From assembly GCF_000725485.1 (NCBI RefSeq), contig NZ_JOAG01000006.1:124001-188000 (forward strand): a DNA stretch of 64,000 nt, given 5' to 3'. Positions 1 through 12,567 of the stretch are shown here, piece after piece (position 1 is the first letter of the stretch; every line of letters begins with the position of its first letter). The notes under the pieces are model-generated. The model was not told where the DNA came from, made no database searches, and was given only the letters and a program-made list of their open reading frames with translations. This DNA comes from Nonomuraea candida. Its GTDB lineage: Bacteria > Actinomycetota > Actinomycetes > Streptosporangiales > Streptosporangiaceae. The translations under genes and the position numbers were made by a program.

Positions 1-205
1 CGGTCAGGCTCACCCGGGGGTCGCGGCGCAGGTGCTTCAGCCGCACCCGGCCCTCGTCGAGGTTGACCAGGACGCGGCCGTCCTCCCACAGGTACCAGGT
101 GGGCGTGGTGACCGGGGTGCCGTCCGAGCGCAGGGTCGCCATGACGCAGGGGTTCGGGCGGCGCAGCAACTCGACGGCCTCCGGCGGCAGGGGCGGCTTG
201 GACAT
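1..205 (-). CDS. Pyridoxamine 5'-phosphate oxidase-like protein (partial)
   Basis: The minus strand is open from an ATG at 205 to the window edge, so only the first 68 or so residues are seen. They read MSKPPLPPEAVELL, then PNPCVMATLRSDGTPVTTPTW and YLWEDGRVLVNLDEG. This is the N-terminal strand pattern of small PPOX-class split-barrel flavin or F420 enzymes, in which a substrate-free strand is followed by a conserved TP-W turn. A GAGGAG ribosome site precedes the ATG. The C-terminus, and so the choice between FMN and F420, lies outside the window. Confidence 0.7.
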   Translation of the reverse strand, partial: MSKPPLPPEAVELLRRPNPCVMATLRSDGTPVTTPTWYLWEDGRVLVNLDEGRVRLKHLRRDPRVSLT

Positions 206-404
206 GGGCACTCCTCGGGCTCGGCCGGCCGGATCGGCGCACGGCCTGGACACTCGTCCTCAGGTTAGACAACGCCGGCGCCGGTGATCGGTCCGGGGGT
301 GTCAACGGGCGGCATCGTTCTCGTGCGGAACCGATGCCCAAGTCCGGTGAATCGGCCGTTCGCGCGGGTAGGGGGTCGACCGGACCGACCTACAGGAGGA
401 TCCC

Positions 405-821
405 ATGGCGAAGACCGTGGCAGATGTGATGACCGCCCATCCGGCGACGGTTGAGGCCGACCAGCCCGTGTCCGTCGCGGCGACGCTCATGCGCGACAAC
501 GACACCGGCGCGGTCATCGTCAACGACAACGGCCGCATGAAGGGCATCGTCACCGACCGCGACATCACCGTGCGCGTGGTCGCCGACGAGCGCGGCCCCG
601 ACACGCCCGTGAGCGAGGCGTGCAGCCCGTCCGTCGAGGCCGTCGGCCCCGACACCAGCATCGAGCAGGCCGTCCAGCTCATGCGCACGCACGCCGTACG
701 CCGCCTGCCGGTCGTCGAGGACGGCCGCGCCGTGGGCGTCGTCAGCCTCGGCGACCTCGCGGTCGAGCGCGATCCGAACTCGGCGCTGGCCGACATCTCG
801 GCCGCGGAGGGCAACCGGTAG
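405..821 (+). CDS. CBS-domain pair protein
   Basis: A 138-residue protein made of two CBS modules. The first (about residues 8-60) starts VADVMTAHPATVEADQPVSV and holds GIVTDRDI. The second (about 70-125) holds AVRRLPVVEDGRAVGVVS. Such stand-alone pairs bind adenosine nucleotides and sense energy state, and in actinobacteria they are often stress-induced. That role is family knowledge, not shown here. An AGGAGG ribosome site sits eight bases before the ATG. The gene is monocistronic or leads into the YjbR-like gene 13 bases downstream. Confidence 0.85.
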   Translation: MAKTVADVMTAHPATVEADQPVSVAATLMRDNDTGAVIVNDNGRMKGIVTDRDITVRVVADERGPDTPVSEACSPSVEAVGPDTSIEQAVQLMRTHAVRRLPVVEDGRAVGVVSLGDLAVERDPNSALADISAAEGNR

Positions 822-834
822 TAGCGTCTGCCGT

Positions 835-1224
835 GTGTTCACCGTCGATGACGTACGGCAGTTCGCGCGCACGCTCCCGCGCTCCTCGGAGCACCTCATC
901 AGGGACCGCGTGAAGTTCCGCGTGGGAAAGATCGTCTATGTGGCGTTCTCACGTGACGAGACCCTGATGGGGTTCGGGTTCCCCAAGGAGGAACGCGCGG
1001 CCCTGGTGGCGGCCGAACCGGCGAAGTTCCTGCTGCCACGGGAGTCCGACCTGCGTTTCAACTGGGTGGTGGCCCGCACGAACGCGCTCGATCCCGGGGA
1101 GATGCGGGAGCTGGTGCTGGAGGCGTGGCGGATGTGCGTGCCCAGGAAGGTACGCCTGGAGCAGGAGCAGGCCGGAAAGGTACGCCTGGAGCAGGAGCAG
1201 GCCGCCACCCGCACCACCCCCTAG
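835..1224 (+). CDS. MmcQ/YjbR family protein
   Basis: A 129-residue protein with a GTG start. It has the YjbR (double wing) pattern: FTVDDVRQFARTLPRSSEH, then VKFRVGKIVYVAFSRDE, then RFNWVVARTNALDPGEMRELVLEAWRMCVP. Members bind DNA or nucleotides weakly and their role is unsettled. The tail carries an exact duplication of KVRLEQEQAG that comes from a 30-bp tandem repeat and is not part of the family fold. The gene follows the CBS gene closely and may be cotranscribed with it. Confidence 0.75.
   Translation: MFTVDDVRQFARTLPRSSEHLIRDRVKFRVGKIVYVAFSRDETLMGFGFPKEERAALVAAEPAKFLLPRESDLRFNWVVARTNALDPGEMRELVLEAWRMCVPRKVRLEQEQAGKVRLEQEQAATRTTP
1147..1203 (+). repeat. 30-bp tandem duplication in the YjbR-like gene
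   Basis: Two in-frame copies of a 30-bp unit beginning AAGGTACGCCTGGAGCAGGA lie end to end, encoding KVRLEQEQAG and then KVRLEQEQA. The copies are identical over the seen length, which suggests a recent slippage event. Confidence 0.9.
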
Positions 1225-1254
1225 ACCGTCGCACCGGCTCTCCGGCTCTCCGGC

Positions 1255-2121
1255 TCAGGCGAGGCGGTCGATGCCGAGGGCGCTGATGAGGAGGCGTTCC
1301 TTGCGGTTGCCGAGCAGGCGCGCCGTCCAGTCCACGAAGCCGCCGTCGCCCACCTCCAGCCCCTTGCCGTAGACCTTGAAGCACAGGCCGCCGTAATAGC
1401 CGCGGCCCTCCTCCCTCTCCGGGTACGGCGTCGCGTCCAGCTCCGCGGCCACCCGTTCGAACCGTTCGTCCAGGACCGTGACCCTGGCCTCGGCGTCGGG
1501 CACCCCGCAGGCGCGCACGGCCCCGGTCAGGACGGCCAGGTGCTCGGCCGCGTGGCGGCGCTCGAACTCCAGGTCGCCGGGGTCCCGGCCGGCGGTGACC
1601 AGGGCGAACAGGGTGAAGTGGGCGTAGCTGACCGCGCCTTCGAAGCGCTGGGCGCGTACGACGCGTTGCAGGGCCGCCAGGCGTACGGGACGGGAGGGGT
1701 CGGCGCGGCGGCGCAGCGCCGCCTCCAGGGCGAGGGCGTTGGTGGGGTCGGCGGCCACCTCGCTGTTCCTGATCGTGGAGACCACCTTGTTCTGGTCGAC
1801 CGGGCCCAGCGCGGAGTGGGTGCCGAGCGGCGCGACGGGGGCCAGGGCGAGCACCTCCACCTCTCGCGGCAGCGCCGACAGCACCGCGTCCTCGGCCCGC
1901 CGCAGCCGGTGGAACGGGATCTGCGCGGGGGCCACGAAGCGGTCGTGGCCGTAGCGCCGCAGGACGTCGGCCGGGGAGAGCGCCCGCGCCCTGCGCCGCA
2001 TGACCTCCAGCATCAGCGTGGTCAGGTCGGCGCCGGACAGCCGCTCGGCCAGGACGTCGAGGATCTCGGGGCCACCCGCTCGTCGGAGCACCCGGTTCAG
2101 CGCGCTTGCTCTCTCCGCCAT
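1255..2121 (-). CDS. Unrecognised 288-aa protein
   Basis: A 288-residue minus-strand gene with no family I can name securely. Residues about 98-125 read ALGPVDQNKVVSTIRNSEV, and the C-terminal part reads GYYGGLCFKVYGKG, then VDWTARLLGNRKERLLISAL, then GIDRLA. The last block recalls the end of class II tRNA-synthetase-like or HisZ-like catalytic domains, where a Gly-rich strand is followed by a conserved arginine. This is a faint resemblance only. The start ATG lies about 120 bases from the start-distal end of the next minus-strand gene. No signal peptide or membrane segment is visible. Confidence 0.5.
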   Translation of the reverse strand: MAERASALNRVLRRAGGPEILDVLAERLSGADLTTLMLEVMRRRARALSPADVLRRYGHDRFVAPAQIPFHRLRRAEDAVLSALPREVEVLALAPVAPLGTHSALGPVDQNKVVSTIRNSEVAADPTNALALEAALRRRADPSRPVRLAALQRVVRAQRFEGAVSYAHFTLFALVTAGRDPGDLEFERRHAAEHLAVLTGAVRACGVPDAEARVTVLDERFERVAAELDATPYPEREEGRGYYGGLCFKVYGKGLEVGDGGFVDWTARLLGNRKERLLISALGIDRLA

Positions 2122-2246
2122 TCTCTACAACTATCAACGATCATGACAAAGCGCGATTGGGTTACCTGACCCCAGGCGTCCATCGGCATCCGAGCCCCGG
2201 CCGCTCGCCCCCACCCGGCGGCCTGCCCGCACCCGGCCGCCCCCGG

Positions 2247-3164
2247 TCAGCGGGTGACGCTGCGGTAGAGGTCGCGGGTGAGGGTGGTGATGCGCTTGAC
2301 CGAGGAGCTCCACGTGCCGCCCGCCGGGTGCGCGGTCAGCACGGCCATCACGTAACGCTCGTCCTTGCCCGCCAGCCCGGTCGTGTGCAGCACCGGCCGC
2401 CCGTAGTCGGGCACGCCCGAGCCGGCGGCGCGCCGCGCGATCCACGAGATGGGCGCCCCGATGGCGCCTCCGGCGGAGCGGGTGGCGTGGGCGGCGCCGG
2501 TGCACCTGACCGGCGGCGTCGTGCCGAAGCCCGACCAGCCCTGCTTGACCGCCCACGGCCGGGGCACCCCGTCGGGGATGCCGAAGGTCTGGTCGAAGCC
2601 GTCGGCCCCGCACGGGGTGGCGCGCCGCAGGTGGCCCAGGATCGTCTCCCTGACCCGGGGCTCGGCCCGGTCGAGCAGGTAGCGGTAGGTGCGCACGATG
2701 TCGTACGCGCTCAGCGAGGTGTAGCCCCAGAATCCCGGCTTGGAGGCGGGCGGCGGCGTGGTGTCGGACAGGCCGAGCCGGCGCGCCTGCCTGACGATGA
2801 TCTGGCCCTTGCCGAGCCGGTCCCAGAACGCCGAGGCCGCGTCGTCGTCGCTGGCGCGCAGCATGCCCTTCAGCAGCTTCGCGTCGGCCGCGGGCACGCT
2901 CTTGCGCCGCTCCAGGTAGTCGATCGCGATGAGGATCTTGACGACGGAGGCCGAGCGGTATTTGCGGTGCGCGTTCTTCGCGGCGACGAACCTGCCGGCC
3001 TGCCGGTCGAACACCACCCAGGCCGCCGTCGTGCCCGCCGGGACCCGCGGCGTCGCGCGGGACTGCTCGGCCCGCGCGGTGTCGGCGGCGTGGGCGGGGG
3101 CCGCGAGCGCGGCGGCGACGAGGGGCCCGGTGAGGAGCAGCGGGGCCAGGGTCTTCTTCGGCAC
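2247..3164 (-). CDS. Secreted beta-lactamase-like serine hydrolase
   Basis: About 305 residues. A GTG start at 3164 puts a clean signal peptide first (PKKTLAPLLLTGPLVAAALA, then an AHA cleavage region). Mature residues hold SASVVK, the SxxK active-site motif of class A beta-lactamases and penicillin-binding proteins, followed by ASDDDAAS where SDN is usual. A late KQGWSG may stand for the KTG strand. It probably acts on peptidoglycan or beta-lactams outside the membrane. The substrate is not predictable. It is divergent from the DeoR gene, with about 100 bases of shared promoter DNA. Confidence 0.75.
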   Translation of the reverse strand: MPKKTLAPLLLTGPLVAAALAAPAHAADTARAEQSRATPRVPAGTTAAWVVFDRQAGRFVAAKNAHRKYRSASVVKILIAIDYLERRKSVPAADAKLLKGMLRASDDDAASAFWDRLGKGQIIVRQARRLGLSDTTPPPASKPGFWGYTSLSAYDIVRTYRYLLDRAEPRVRETILGHLRRATPCGADGFDQTFGIPDGVPRPWAVKQGWSGFGTTPPVRCTGAAHATRSAGGAIGAPISWIARRAAGSGVPDYGRPVLHTTGLAGKDERYVMAVLTAHPAGGTWSSSVKRITTLTRDLYRSVTR

Positions 3165-3197
3165 CCGCCATAAATACCAGATCCTGTCGTCCCACTC

Positions 3198-3225
3198 TTG
3201 ACCCTCCAACGAAAACGGGTATAAA
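3198..3225 (+). promoter_or_regulatory. Sigma70-type promoter of the PTS operon
   Basis: TTGACC at 3198-3203 and TATAAA at 3220-3225 are separated by 16 bases. This is an unusually good vegetative promoter for such G+C-rich DNA. It points to the DeoR gene 41 bases downstream. Confidence 0.65.
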
Positions 3226-3250
3226 CACAGAAGAAACCAACTCGAAACGG
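3211..3250 (+). promoter_or_regulatory. Phased GAAA repeats, likely DeoR operator
   Basis: GAAAACGG (3211), GAAACC (3233) and GAAACGG (3244) repeat with spacings of 22 and 11 bases, that is on one face of the helix. They overlap the promoter -10 and transcript start. DeoR-family repressors commonly bind such direct repeats, so autoregulation by the next gene is a fair inference. Confidence 0.5.
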
Positions 3251-3265
3251 CGGTGAATCAACATC

Positions 3266-4027
3266 ATGTACGCCGAGGAACGGCAGCAGGAGATCCTGCG
3301 GAGAGCGCGGGCCGCGGGCCGCGTCGACGTGGTGACGCTGGCCGCCGAGCTCGACGTGACCACCGAGACGATCCGCCGCGACCTGACATCGTTGGAGCGG
3401 GCGGGCGTGCTGCGCCGCGTGCACGGGGGCGCGATCCCCGTGGAGCGGCTGGGCTTCGAGCCCGCGCTGGCCACCCGCGACGAGGTCATGACCGGCGAGA
3501 AGGAGCGCATCGCCAAGGCCGCGCTGGCCGAGCTGCCGGAGGACGGCTCGGTCATCATCGACGCGGGCACCACGACGGGCCGCCTGGTGCAGGTGCTGCC
3601 GGCCGACCGGGAGCTGACGGTGGTGGTGAACTCGCCGCCGCTGGCCACCGTGCTGGCCGCCCGCGCCAACCTGCACGTGATCATGCTGGGCGGCCGGGTG
3701 CGCGGCAAGACGCTGGCCACCGTGGACGACTGGGCGCTGCGCCCGCTGGCCAGTCTCAACGTGGACGTGGCGTTCATGGCGACCAACGGCTGCTCGCTGA
3801 CCCGGGGGCTGACCACGCCCGATCCGGCGGAGGCGGCGATCAAGCGGGCCATGGTCAGGGCCGCGCAGCGCAGCGTGCTGCTGGCCGACCACACGAAGTT
3901 CGGCAACACCTACCTGTCCACGTTCGCCGAGCTGAGCGAGATCGACGTGGTGATCACCGACACGGGCCTCGACGTGGCGCTGGCCGCCGACGTGGCGGCG
4001 GCGGGCCCGGAGGTGATCAGGGCGTGA
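3266..4027 (+). CDS. DeoR-family repressor of the PTS operon
   Basis: A 253-residue DeoR/GlpR-type repressor. The N-terminal winged helix is YAEERQQEILRRARAAGRVD, then TLAAELDVTTETIRRDL, then the RRVHGGA wing. The C-terminal sugar-phosphate sensor domain has the DAGTTTGRL loop and the FMATNGCS and LLADHTKFG motifs. The effector is probably a ketose phosphate made by this pathway. It is first in the operon and overlaps the kinase gene by four bases (GTGA), so regulator and enzymes are cotranscribed. Confidence 0.9.
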   Translation: MYAEERQQEILRRARAAGRVDVVTLAAELDVTTETIRRDLTSLERAGVLRRVHGGAIPVERLGFEPALATRDEVMTGEKERIAKAALAELPEDGSVIIDAGTTTGRLVQVLPADRELTVVVNSPPLATVLAARANLHVIMLGGRVRGKTLATVDDWALRPLASLNVDVAFMATNGCSLTRGLTTPDPAEAAIKRAMVRAAQRSVLLADHTKFGNTYLSTFAELSEIDVVITDTGLDVALAADVAAAGPEVIRA

Positions 4028-5001
4028 TCGTCACCCTGACCCTGAACCCCAGCCTCGACCGCACGATCGAGATCGCCTCCCTCGACCGGGGCGCGGTCAT
4101 CCGCGCCGCCGCCGCCCGGCTCGACCCCGGCGGCAAGGGGGTCAACGTCTCGCGCGCGCTGCTGGCCAACGCCGTGGCGAGCCGCGCGGTGGTGCCGTAC
4201 GGCGGGGACGAGGGCAGGCAGCTCGTCCGGCTGCTGGCCGCCGAGGGGCTGGACATGGTCACCGTCCCCGTGACGGGCCCGACCCGGTCGAACGTCACGC
4301 TCGCCGAGCCCGACGGCACCATCACCAAGGTCAACGAGCCGGGCACCGCCCTGTCGCCCGCCGAGCTGGACACGATCGCCGAGGCCGTGCTGTCGGCCGC
4401 GCACTCGGGCGAGGGCGGGGCCGACTGGGTGGTGGCCTCGGGCAGCCTGCCGCCCGAGGTGCCGGCCGACGTCTACGCCCGGCTCTGCCGCAGGTTCGCC
4501 GGGGCGGGCATCCACGTCGCGGTCGACACCAGCGGCCCGGCCCTGGCCCGCGCGCTGGGAGCCGCGCCCGCGCTGGTCAAGCCCAACCTGGAGGAGCTGT
4601 CGGCGGTCACCGGCATGCCGATCCGCAGCCTGGGCGACGTGGTGGCGGCGGCGGGCGAGCTGCGCGCGGCCGGCGCGCGCACGGTGCTGGCCAGCCTGGG
4701 CGCCGACGGCGCCGTGCTGGTCGAGGACGGCGCCGTCTGGTACGGCGAGGCCGCCGTCACCGGCCCGCGCAGCTCGGTCGGCGCGGGCGACGCCATGCTG
4801 GCGGGCTTCCTGGCGGCCGGCGGGCAGGGTCCGCGGGCCCTGGCCGGGGCGCTGGCCTGGGGCGCGGCGGCCGTGCGCCTGCCCGGCAGCCGCATGCCGG
4901 GCCCCGCCGACATCGACCCGCGCGCCGTCGTCCTCGGGCCGCCCGACCCCGGCCGCCCGCTGTCCACCGCCGTCCCCGCCCCCGTGACCCAACCCGGCTG
5001 A
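4024..5001 (+). CDS. 1-phosphofructokinase-family sugar-phosphate kinase
   Basis: A 325-residue PfkB-fold kinase. LTLNPSLDRTIEI at the start and DPGGKGVNVSRAL (about residues 36-48) are the FruK/LacC substrate-binding signatures. VGAGDAMLAGF (about 254) is the catalytic PfkB motif with its Asp base. The FruK class phosphorylates fructose-1-phosphate, and the LacC class tagatose-6-phosphate. Next to a mannitol-type EII and a polyol dehydrogenase, a ketose phosphate from an alditol is a reasonable substrate. The GTG start overlaps the DeoR stop. The Pro-rich last 20 residues are not part of the fold. Confidence 0.85.
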   Translation: MIVTLTLNPSLDRTIEIASLDRGAVIRAAAARLDPGGKGVNVSRALLANAVASRAVVPYGGDEGRQLVRLLAAEGLDMVTVPVTGPTRSNVTLAEPDGTITKVNEPGTALSPAELDTIAEAVLSAAHSGEGGADWVVASGSLPPEVPADVYARLCRRFAGAGIHVAVDTSGPALARALGAAPALVKPNLEELSAVTGMPIRSLGDVVAAAGELRAAGARTVLASLGADGAVLVEDGAVWYGEAAVTGPRSSVGAGDAMLAGFLAAGGQGPRALAGALAWGAAAVRLPGSRMPGPADIDPRAVVLGPPDPGRPLSTAVPAPVTQPG

Positions 5002-5034
5002 TCAACTGCTCAACCCCCCTGAAGGAGCACGTCC

Positions 5035-6132
5035 ATGGCCGACACCTACACACCCCCGGTCACCGGAACCGGGGTCAAGGCCACCATCCAGCGCATCGGC
5101 GGCCATCTGGCCGGCATGATCATGCCGAACATCGGCGCGTTCATCGCCTGGGGCCTGATCACCGCGCTGTTCATCCCGACCGGCTGGCTGCCCAACGAGT
5201 CGCTGGCGAAGATGGTCGACCCGATCATCAAGATCCTCCTTCCGGTGCTCATCGCCTACACCGGCGGCCGGATGGTGCACGGGCAGCGCGGGGCGGTCGT
5301 CGGCGCGGTGGCCGTGATGGGCGTCGTGGTGGGCACGGACGCGCCGATGTTCCTCGGCGCCATGGTCATCGGCCCGCTGACGGCCTGGATCCTGAAATAT
5401 GTGGACAAGTTCACTGAGCAGCGGACCAAGGCCGGATTCGAGATGCTGGTGGACAACTTCTCCGCCGGCATCGTGGGCGGCGCGATGGCCATCGTCGGCT
5501 TCTACGGCATCGGCCCCGTCGTGCAGGCCGTCACCACCGCCGCGGGCAACGCCGTCGAATGGCTGATCGTCAGCAACCTGCTGCCGATCGCCTCGGTGCT
5601 GATCGAGCCGGCCAAGGTGCTGTTCCTCAACAACGCCATCAACCACGGCGTGCTGAGCCCGCTCGGCGTGGCCGAGGCCGCGGAGACGGGCAAGTCGATC
5701 CTGTTCATGCTGGAGTCGAACCCGGGGCCCGGCCTCGGCCTGCTGCTGGCGTTCCTGCTGTTCGGGCCGCGCGCGATGCGGCCGAGCACGCCCGCCGCGA
5801 TGATCATCCACTTCTTCGGCGGCATCCACGAGATCTACTTCCCGTACGTCCTCATGAAGCCCCGCCTCATCCTCTCCGTCATCGCGGGCGGCGCGGCCGG
5901 GGTGTTCACGTTCATGGTCACCGGGGCCGGCCTGGTCGCCACCCCGTCGCCGGGCAGCATCTTCGCCTATCTCGCGGTCACCCCGAAGGGCGGCTGGCTC
6001 GGCTCCAGCCTGGGCATCCTCGTGGCGGCCGGCGTGACGTTCGCCGTCGCGGCCGTCCTGCTCGGCTTCGGCAGGGGCGAGAAGGCGGAGCCCGCCGCGT
6101 CAGAGGAAACCGTCACCCAGAAGGAGAGCTGA
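5035..6132 (+). CDS. PTS EIIC, mannitol family
   Basis: A 365-residue membrane transporter with about eight hydrophobic segments, starting KATIQRIGGHLAGMIMPNIG. The HFFGGIHEIYFPYVLMKPRL segment contains the GIHE signature of mannitol-class EIIC, whose Glu contacts the sugar. The EIIB and EIIA domains that MtlA often carries are on separate genes just downstream. It would import and phosphorylate mannitol or a related hexitol or pentitol. An AAGGAG ribosome site precedes the ATG by seven bases. Confidence 0.9.
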   Translation: MADTYTPPVTGTGVKATIQRIGGHLAGMIMPNIGAFIAWGLITALFIPTGWLPNESLAKMVDPIIKILLPVLIAYTGGRMVHGQRGAVVGAVAVMGVVVGTDAPMFLGAMVIGPLTAWILKYVDKFTEQRTKAGFEMLVDNFSAGIVGGAMAIVGFYGIGPVVQAVTTAAGNAVEWLIVSNLLPIASVLIEPAKVLFLNNAINHGVLSPLGVAEAAETGKSILFMLESNPGPGLGLLLAFLLFGPRAMRPSTPAAMIIHFFGGIHEIYFPYVLMKPRLILSVIAGGAAGVFTFMVTGAGLVATPSPGSIFAYLAVTPKGGWLGSSLGILVAAGVTFAVAAVLLGFGRGEKAEPAASEETVTQKES

Positions 6133-6135
6133 GCC

Positions 6136-6444
6136 ATGGCCGGCATCGACAGCAAGGACATCCGCAAGATCATCGTGGCCTGCGACGCGGGCATGGGCAG
6201 CAGCGTGATGCTCGCCTCCCAGCTCAGGAAGCAGCTCAAGGAGACCGGCGTGACCGTGGAGCACACCCCGGTCAACGCCATCCCCGACGACGCCGACGTG
6301 GTGCTGTGCCACGCGGGCCTGGCCGCGCGTGCGAAGGCGGCCGCCCCGGGTAAGGTCCTGGTGCCGTTCCAGATCTTCCTCGGCGACCCGGCGGTGACGC
6401 GGCTGGTGAACACCATCAAGAACGGCGGCACGGTCGATGCGTGA
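6136..6444 (+). CDS. PTS EIIB, mannitol type
   Basis: A 102-residue EIIB. IIVACDAGMGSSVMLASQ contains the phospho-cysteine in the CDAGMGSS P-loop of mannitol-type EIIB, followed by ADVVLCHAGL. It takes phosphate from EIIA and passes it to the sugar in EIIC at the inner membrane face. Three bases separate it from EIIC, and it overlaps EIIA by eight bases, so translation is coupled. Confidence 0.9.
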   Translation: MAGIDSKDIRKIIVACDAGMGSSVMLASQLRKQLKETGVTVEHTPVNAIPDDADVVLCHAGLAARAKAAAPGKVLVPFQIFLGDPAVTRLVNTIKNGGTVDA

Positions 6445-6865
6445 CGACCTGCTCGACCCGCGCGCCGTGCTGCTGCGCGAGAGCGCGCCCGACCGCGCCG
6501 CGGCCATCCGGCGGTGCGGGCGGGCGCTGGTCGAGGTGGGGGCGGTCGCGGAGCCGTACATCGAGGCCATGCTGGAGCGCGAGCGCTCCCTCTCCACCTA
6601 CGTCGGCGAGGGCGTGGCCATCCCGCACGGCACCGGCGCCGCCAAGGCGGACATCCTGCGCGACGCGCTCTGCGTGGTCCGCTTCCCCGCCGGCGTCGAC
6701 TGGGACGGCGAGCGCGTCACGCTGTGCGTCGGCATCGCCGCCAAAGACAACGGCCACGTCCCGCTGCTGGCGGAGCTGGCCGAGATCCTGCTCGACCCCG
6801 AACGGGCGCGGGCGCTGCGCGAGGCCACGGAGGTCTCCCACGTGATGAAGGAGCTGACGGGATGA
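6437..6865 (+). CDS. PTS EIIA, mannitol/fructose type
   Basis: A 142-residue EIIA. EGVAIPHGT (about residues 56-64) holds the phosphorylated histidine, and the tail VPLLAELAEILLDPERARAL matches the family. It receives phosphate from HPr, which is encoded two genes on. Its start lies inside the end of EIIB, and its stop overlaps the dehydrogenase ATG (ATGA). Confidence 0.9.
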   Translation: MRDDLLDPRAVLLRESAPDRAAAIRRCGRALVEVGAVAEPYIEAMLERERSLSTYVGEGVAIPHGTGAAKADILRDALCVVRFPAGVDWDGERVTLCVGIAAKDNGHVPLLAELAEILLDPERARALREATEVSHVMKELTG

Positions 6866-7866
6866 AGGTCGCGCGTTTCCACGCGCCGGGCGACATCAGG
6901 ATCGAGGAGGCGCCGGAGCCGGTCGCCGGCCCCGGCGAGCTGAAGATCCGGGTACGCAACTGCTCGACCTGCGGCACCGACGCCAAGATCTTCAAGTTCG
7001 GGCACCACCACATCGTGCCGCCGCGCGTGATGGGCCACGAGATCTCCGGCGAGGTGGTCGGCACGGGCGCGCGGGTGCAGGTGATCGCCGCGATCCCGTG
7101 CGGCGCGTGCGGCGAGTGCCGGCGGGGCCGCCAGACGGTCTGCCCCGACCAGGAGTCGATGGGCTACCACTACGACGGCGGCTTCGCCGAGTACATGATC
7201 GTGCCGGCCAAGGTGCCGGCCGTGAACGGCGTCAACGCCATCCCCGACGGCGTCGGCTTCGCCGAGGCGTCGGTGGCCGAGCCGCTCGCGTGCGTGCTCA
7301 ACGGCCAGTCGCTGGCGCGCGTGGGCCCCGGCGACGACGTGGTGGTGATGGGCGCGGGCCCGATCGGCTGCCTGCACGTGCGGCTGGCGCGGGCGCGCGG
7401 CGCGGCCCGGGTGTTCCTGGTGGACGTCAACGCCCAGCGCCTCGCGATGGCCGCCGAGCTGGTCCGCCCCGACGCGGCCATCGACAGCGACCCCGTGGAG
7501 CAGGTGCTCAAGCTGACCGGCGGCCGGGGCGCCGACGTGGTGATCACGGCGGCGGCGTCGGGCGCGGCGCAGGAGCAGGCCGTGCGGATGGCGGCCAGGC
7601 AGGGCCGGATCAGCTTCTTCGGCGGGCTGCCCAAGGACGACCCGGTCATCGCGCTCGACGCGAACCTGGTGCACTACCGCGAGCTGACCATCGTCGGCGC
7701 GAACGGCTCCAGCCCCGCGGACAACGCCGAGGCCCTGCGGCTGGTGGCCGAGGGGGCGGTGCCGGTGTCCGATCTGATCACCCACCGGCTGCCGCTGTCC
7801 CGCGTGCTCGACGGCATCGACCTGGTCAGCCGGGGCGCGGCGATCAAGGTCACCATAGAACCCTGA
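6862..7866 (+). CDS. Zinc-dependent polyol(-phosphate) dehydrogenase
   Basis: A 334-residue medium-chain dehydrogenase. NCSTCGTDAK and MGHEISGEV supply the catalytic zinc ligands Cys and His-Glu. PCGACGECRRGRQTVC is a four-Cys structural zinc lobe. VVVMGAGPIGCLHV is the NAD-binding Rossmann loop. The family includes sorbitol, galactitol-1-phosphate and threonine dehydrogenases. Sitting between EIIA and HPr in a mannitol-type PTS operon, it most likely oxidises the imported alditol phosphate to a ketose phosphate, which the FruK-like kinase could then phosphorylate. That step order is inference. Confidence 0.85.
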   Translation: MKVARFHAPGDIRIEEAPEPVAGPGELKIRVRNCSTCGTDAKIFKFGHHHIVPPRVMGHEISGEVVGTGARVQVIAAIPCGACGECRRGRQTVCPDQESMGYHYDGGFAEYMIVPAKVPAVNGVNAIPDGVGFAEASVAEPLACVLNGQSLARVGPGDDVVVMGAGPIGCLHVRLARARGAARVFLVDVNAQRLAMAAELVRPDAAIDSDPVEQVLKLTGGRGADVVITAAASGAAQEQAVRMAARQGRISFFGGLPKDDPVIALDANLVHYRELTIVGANGSSPADNAEALRLVAEGAVPVSDLITHRLPLSRVLDGIDLVSRGAAIKVTIEP

Positions 7867-7878
7867 AGGAGGTTTGCG

Positions 7879-8152
7879 ATGGCGCAGCGAACGGTGGCCG
7901 TGGCCTCTGCCGGCGGTCTGCACGCGCGGCCCGCCAAGCTGTTCGTGCAGGCGGCCGCGAAGGCGGGGGTGCCGGTGACGATCAGGGCCGGGGAGAAGAC
8001 GGTGCCCGCCAGGAGCATGCTGGGGGTGCTGTCGCTGGGCGCCGTGCAGGGCACGGAGGTCACGCTGGAGGCGGACGGCCCCGGGGCGGAGGAGGCCCTG
8101 GAGACGCTCGCGGCGCTGCTCTCCCGTGACCTGGACGCGGAAGAGGCCCTCG

Positions 8153-8160
<8 letters not shown>
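7879..8160 (+). CDS. ptsH: Phosphocarrier protein HPr
   Basis: A 93-residue HPr. GGLHARPAKLFV places the phosphorylated histidine at residue 15. ARSMLGVLSLGAVQGTEV is the usual second helix, with the serine at about 46 that Firmicutes phosphorylate. A perfect GGAGG ribosome site precedes the ATG. It passes phosphate from EI to EIIA. Its 3' end overlaps the EI start by eight bases. Confidence 0.92.
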
Positions 8161-9865
<1,705 letters not shown>

Positions 9866-9887
9866 CCTACCCGGCGCGCACCCCGGA

Positions 9888-12407
<2,520 letters not shown>

Positions 12408-12567
12408 CTTTGTCCCCCTCGTACTCAGGGGACATCTAGCCGCGCGCGCCGCATGCCAATGCCAGTGATCGGCAAAGCCTTCCGACCGCTCCCGGCTCGG
12501 GGACCCCGGCCGGGAGCCTCCTCCCGGGCGGCACGATCTCGTCGATGCGGCCGAGCACGTCGTCGGT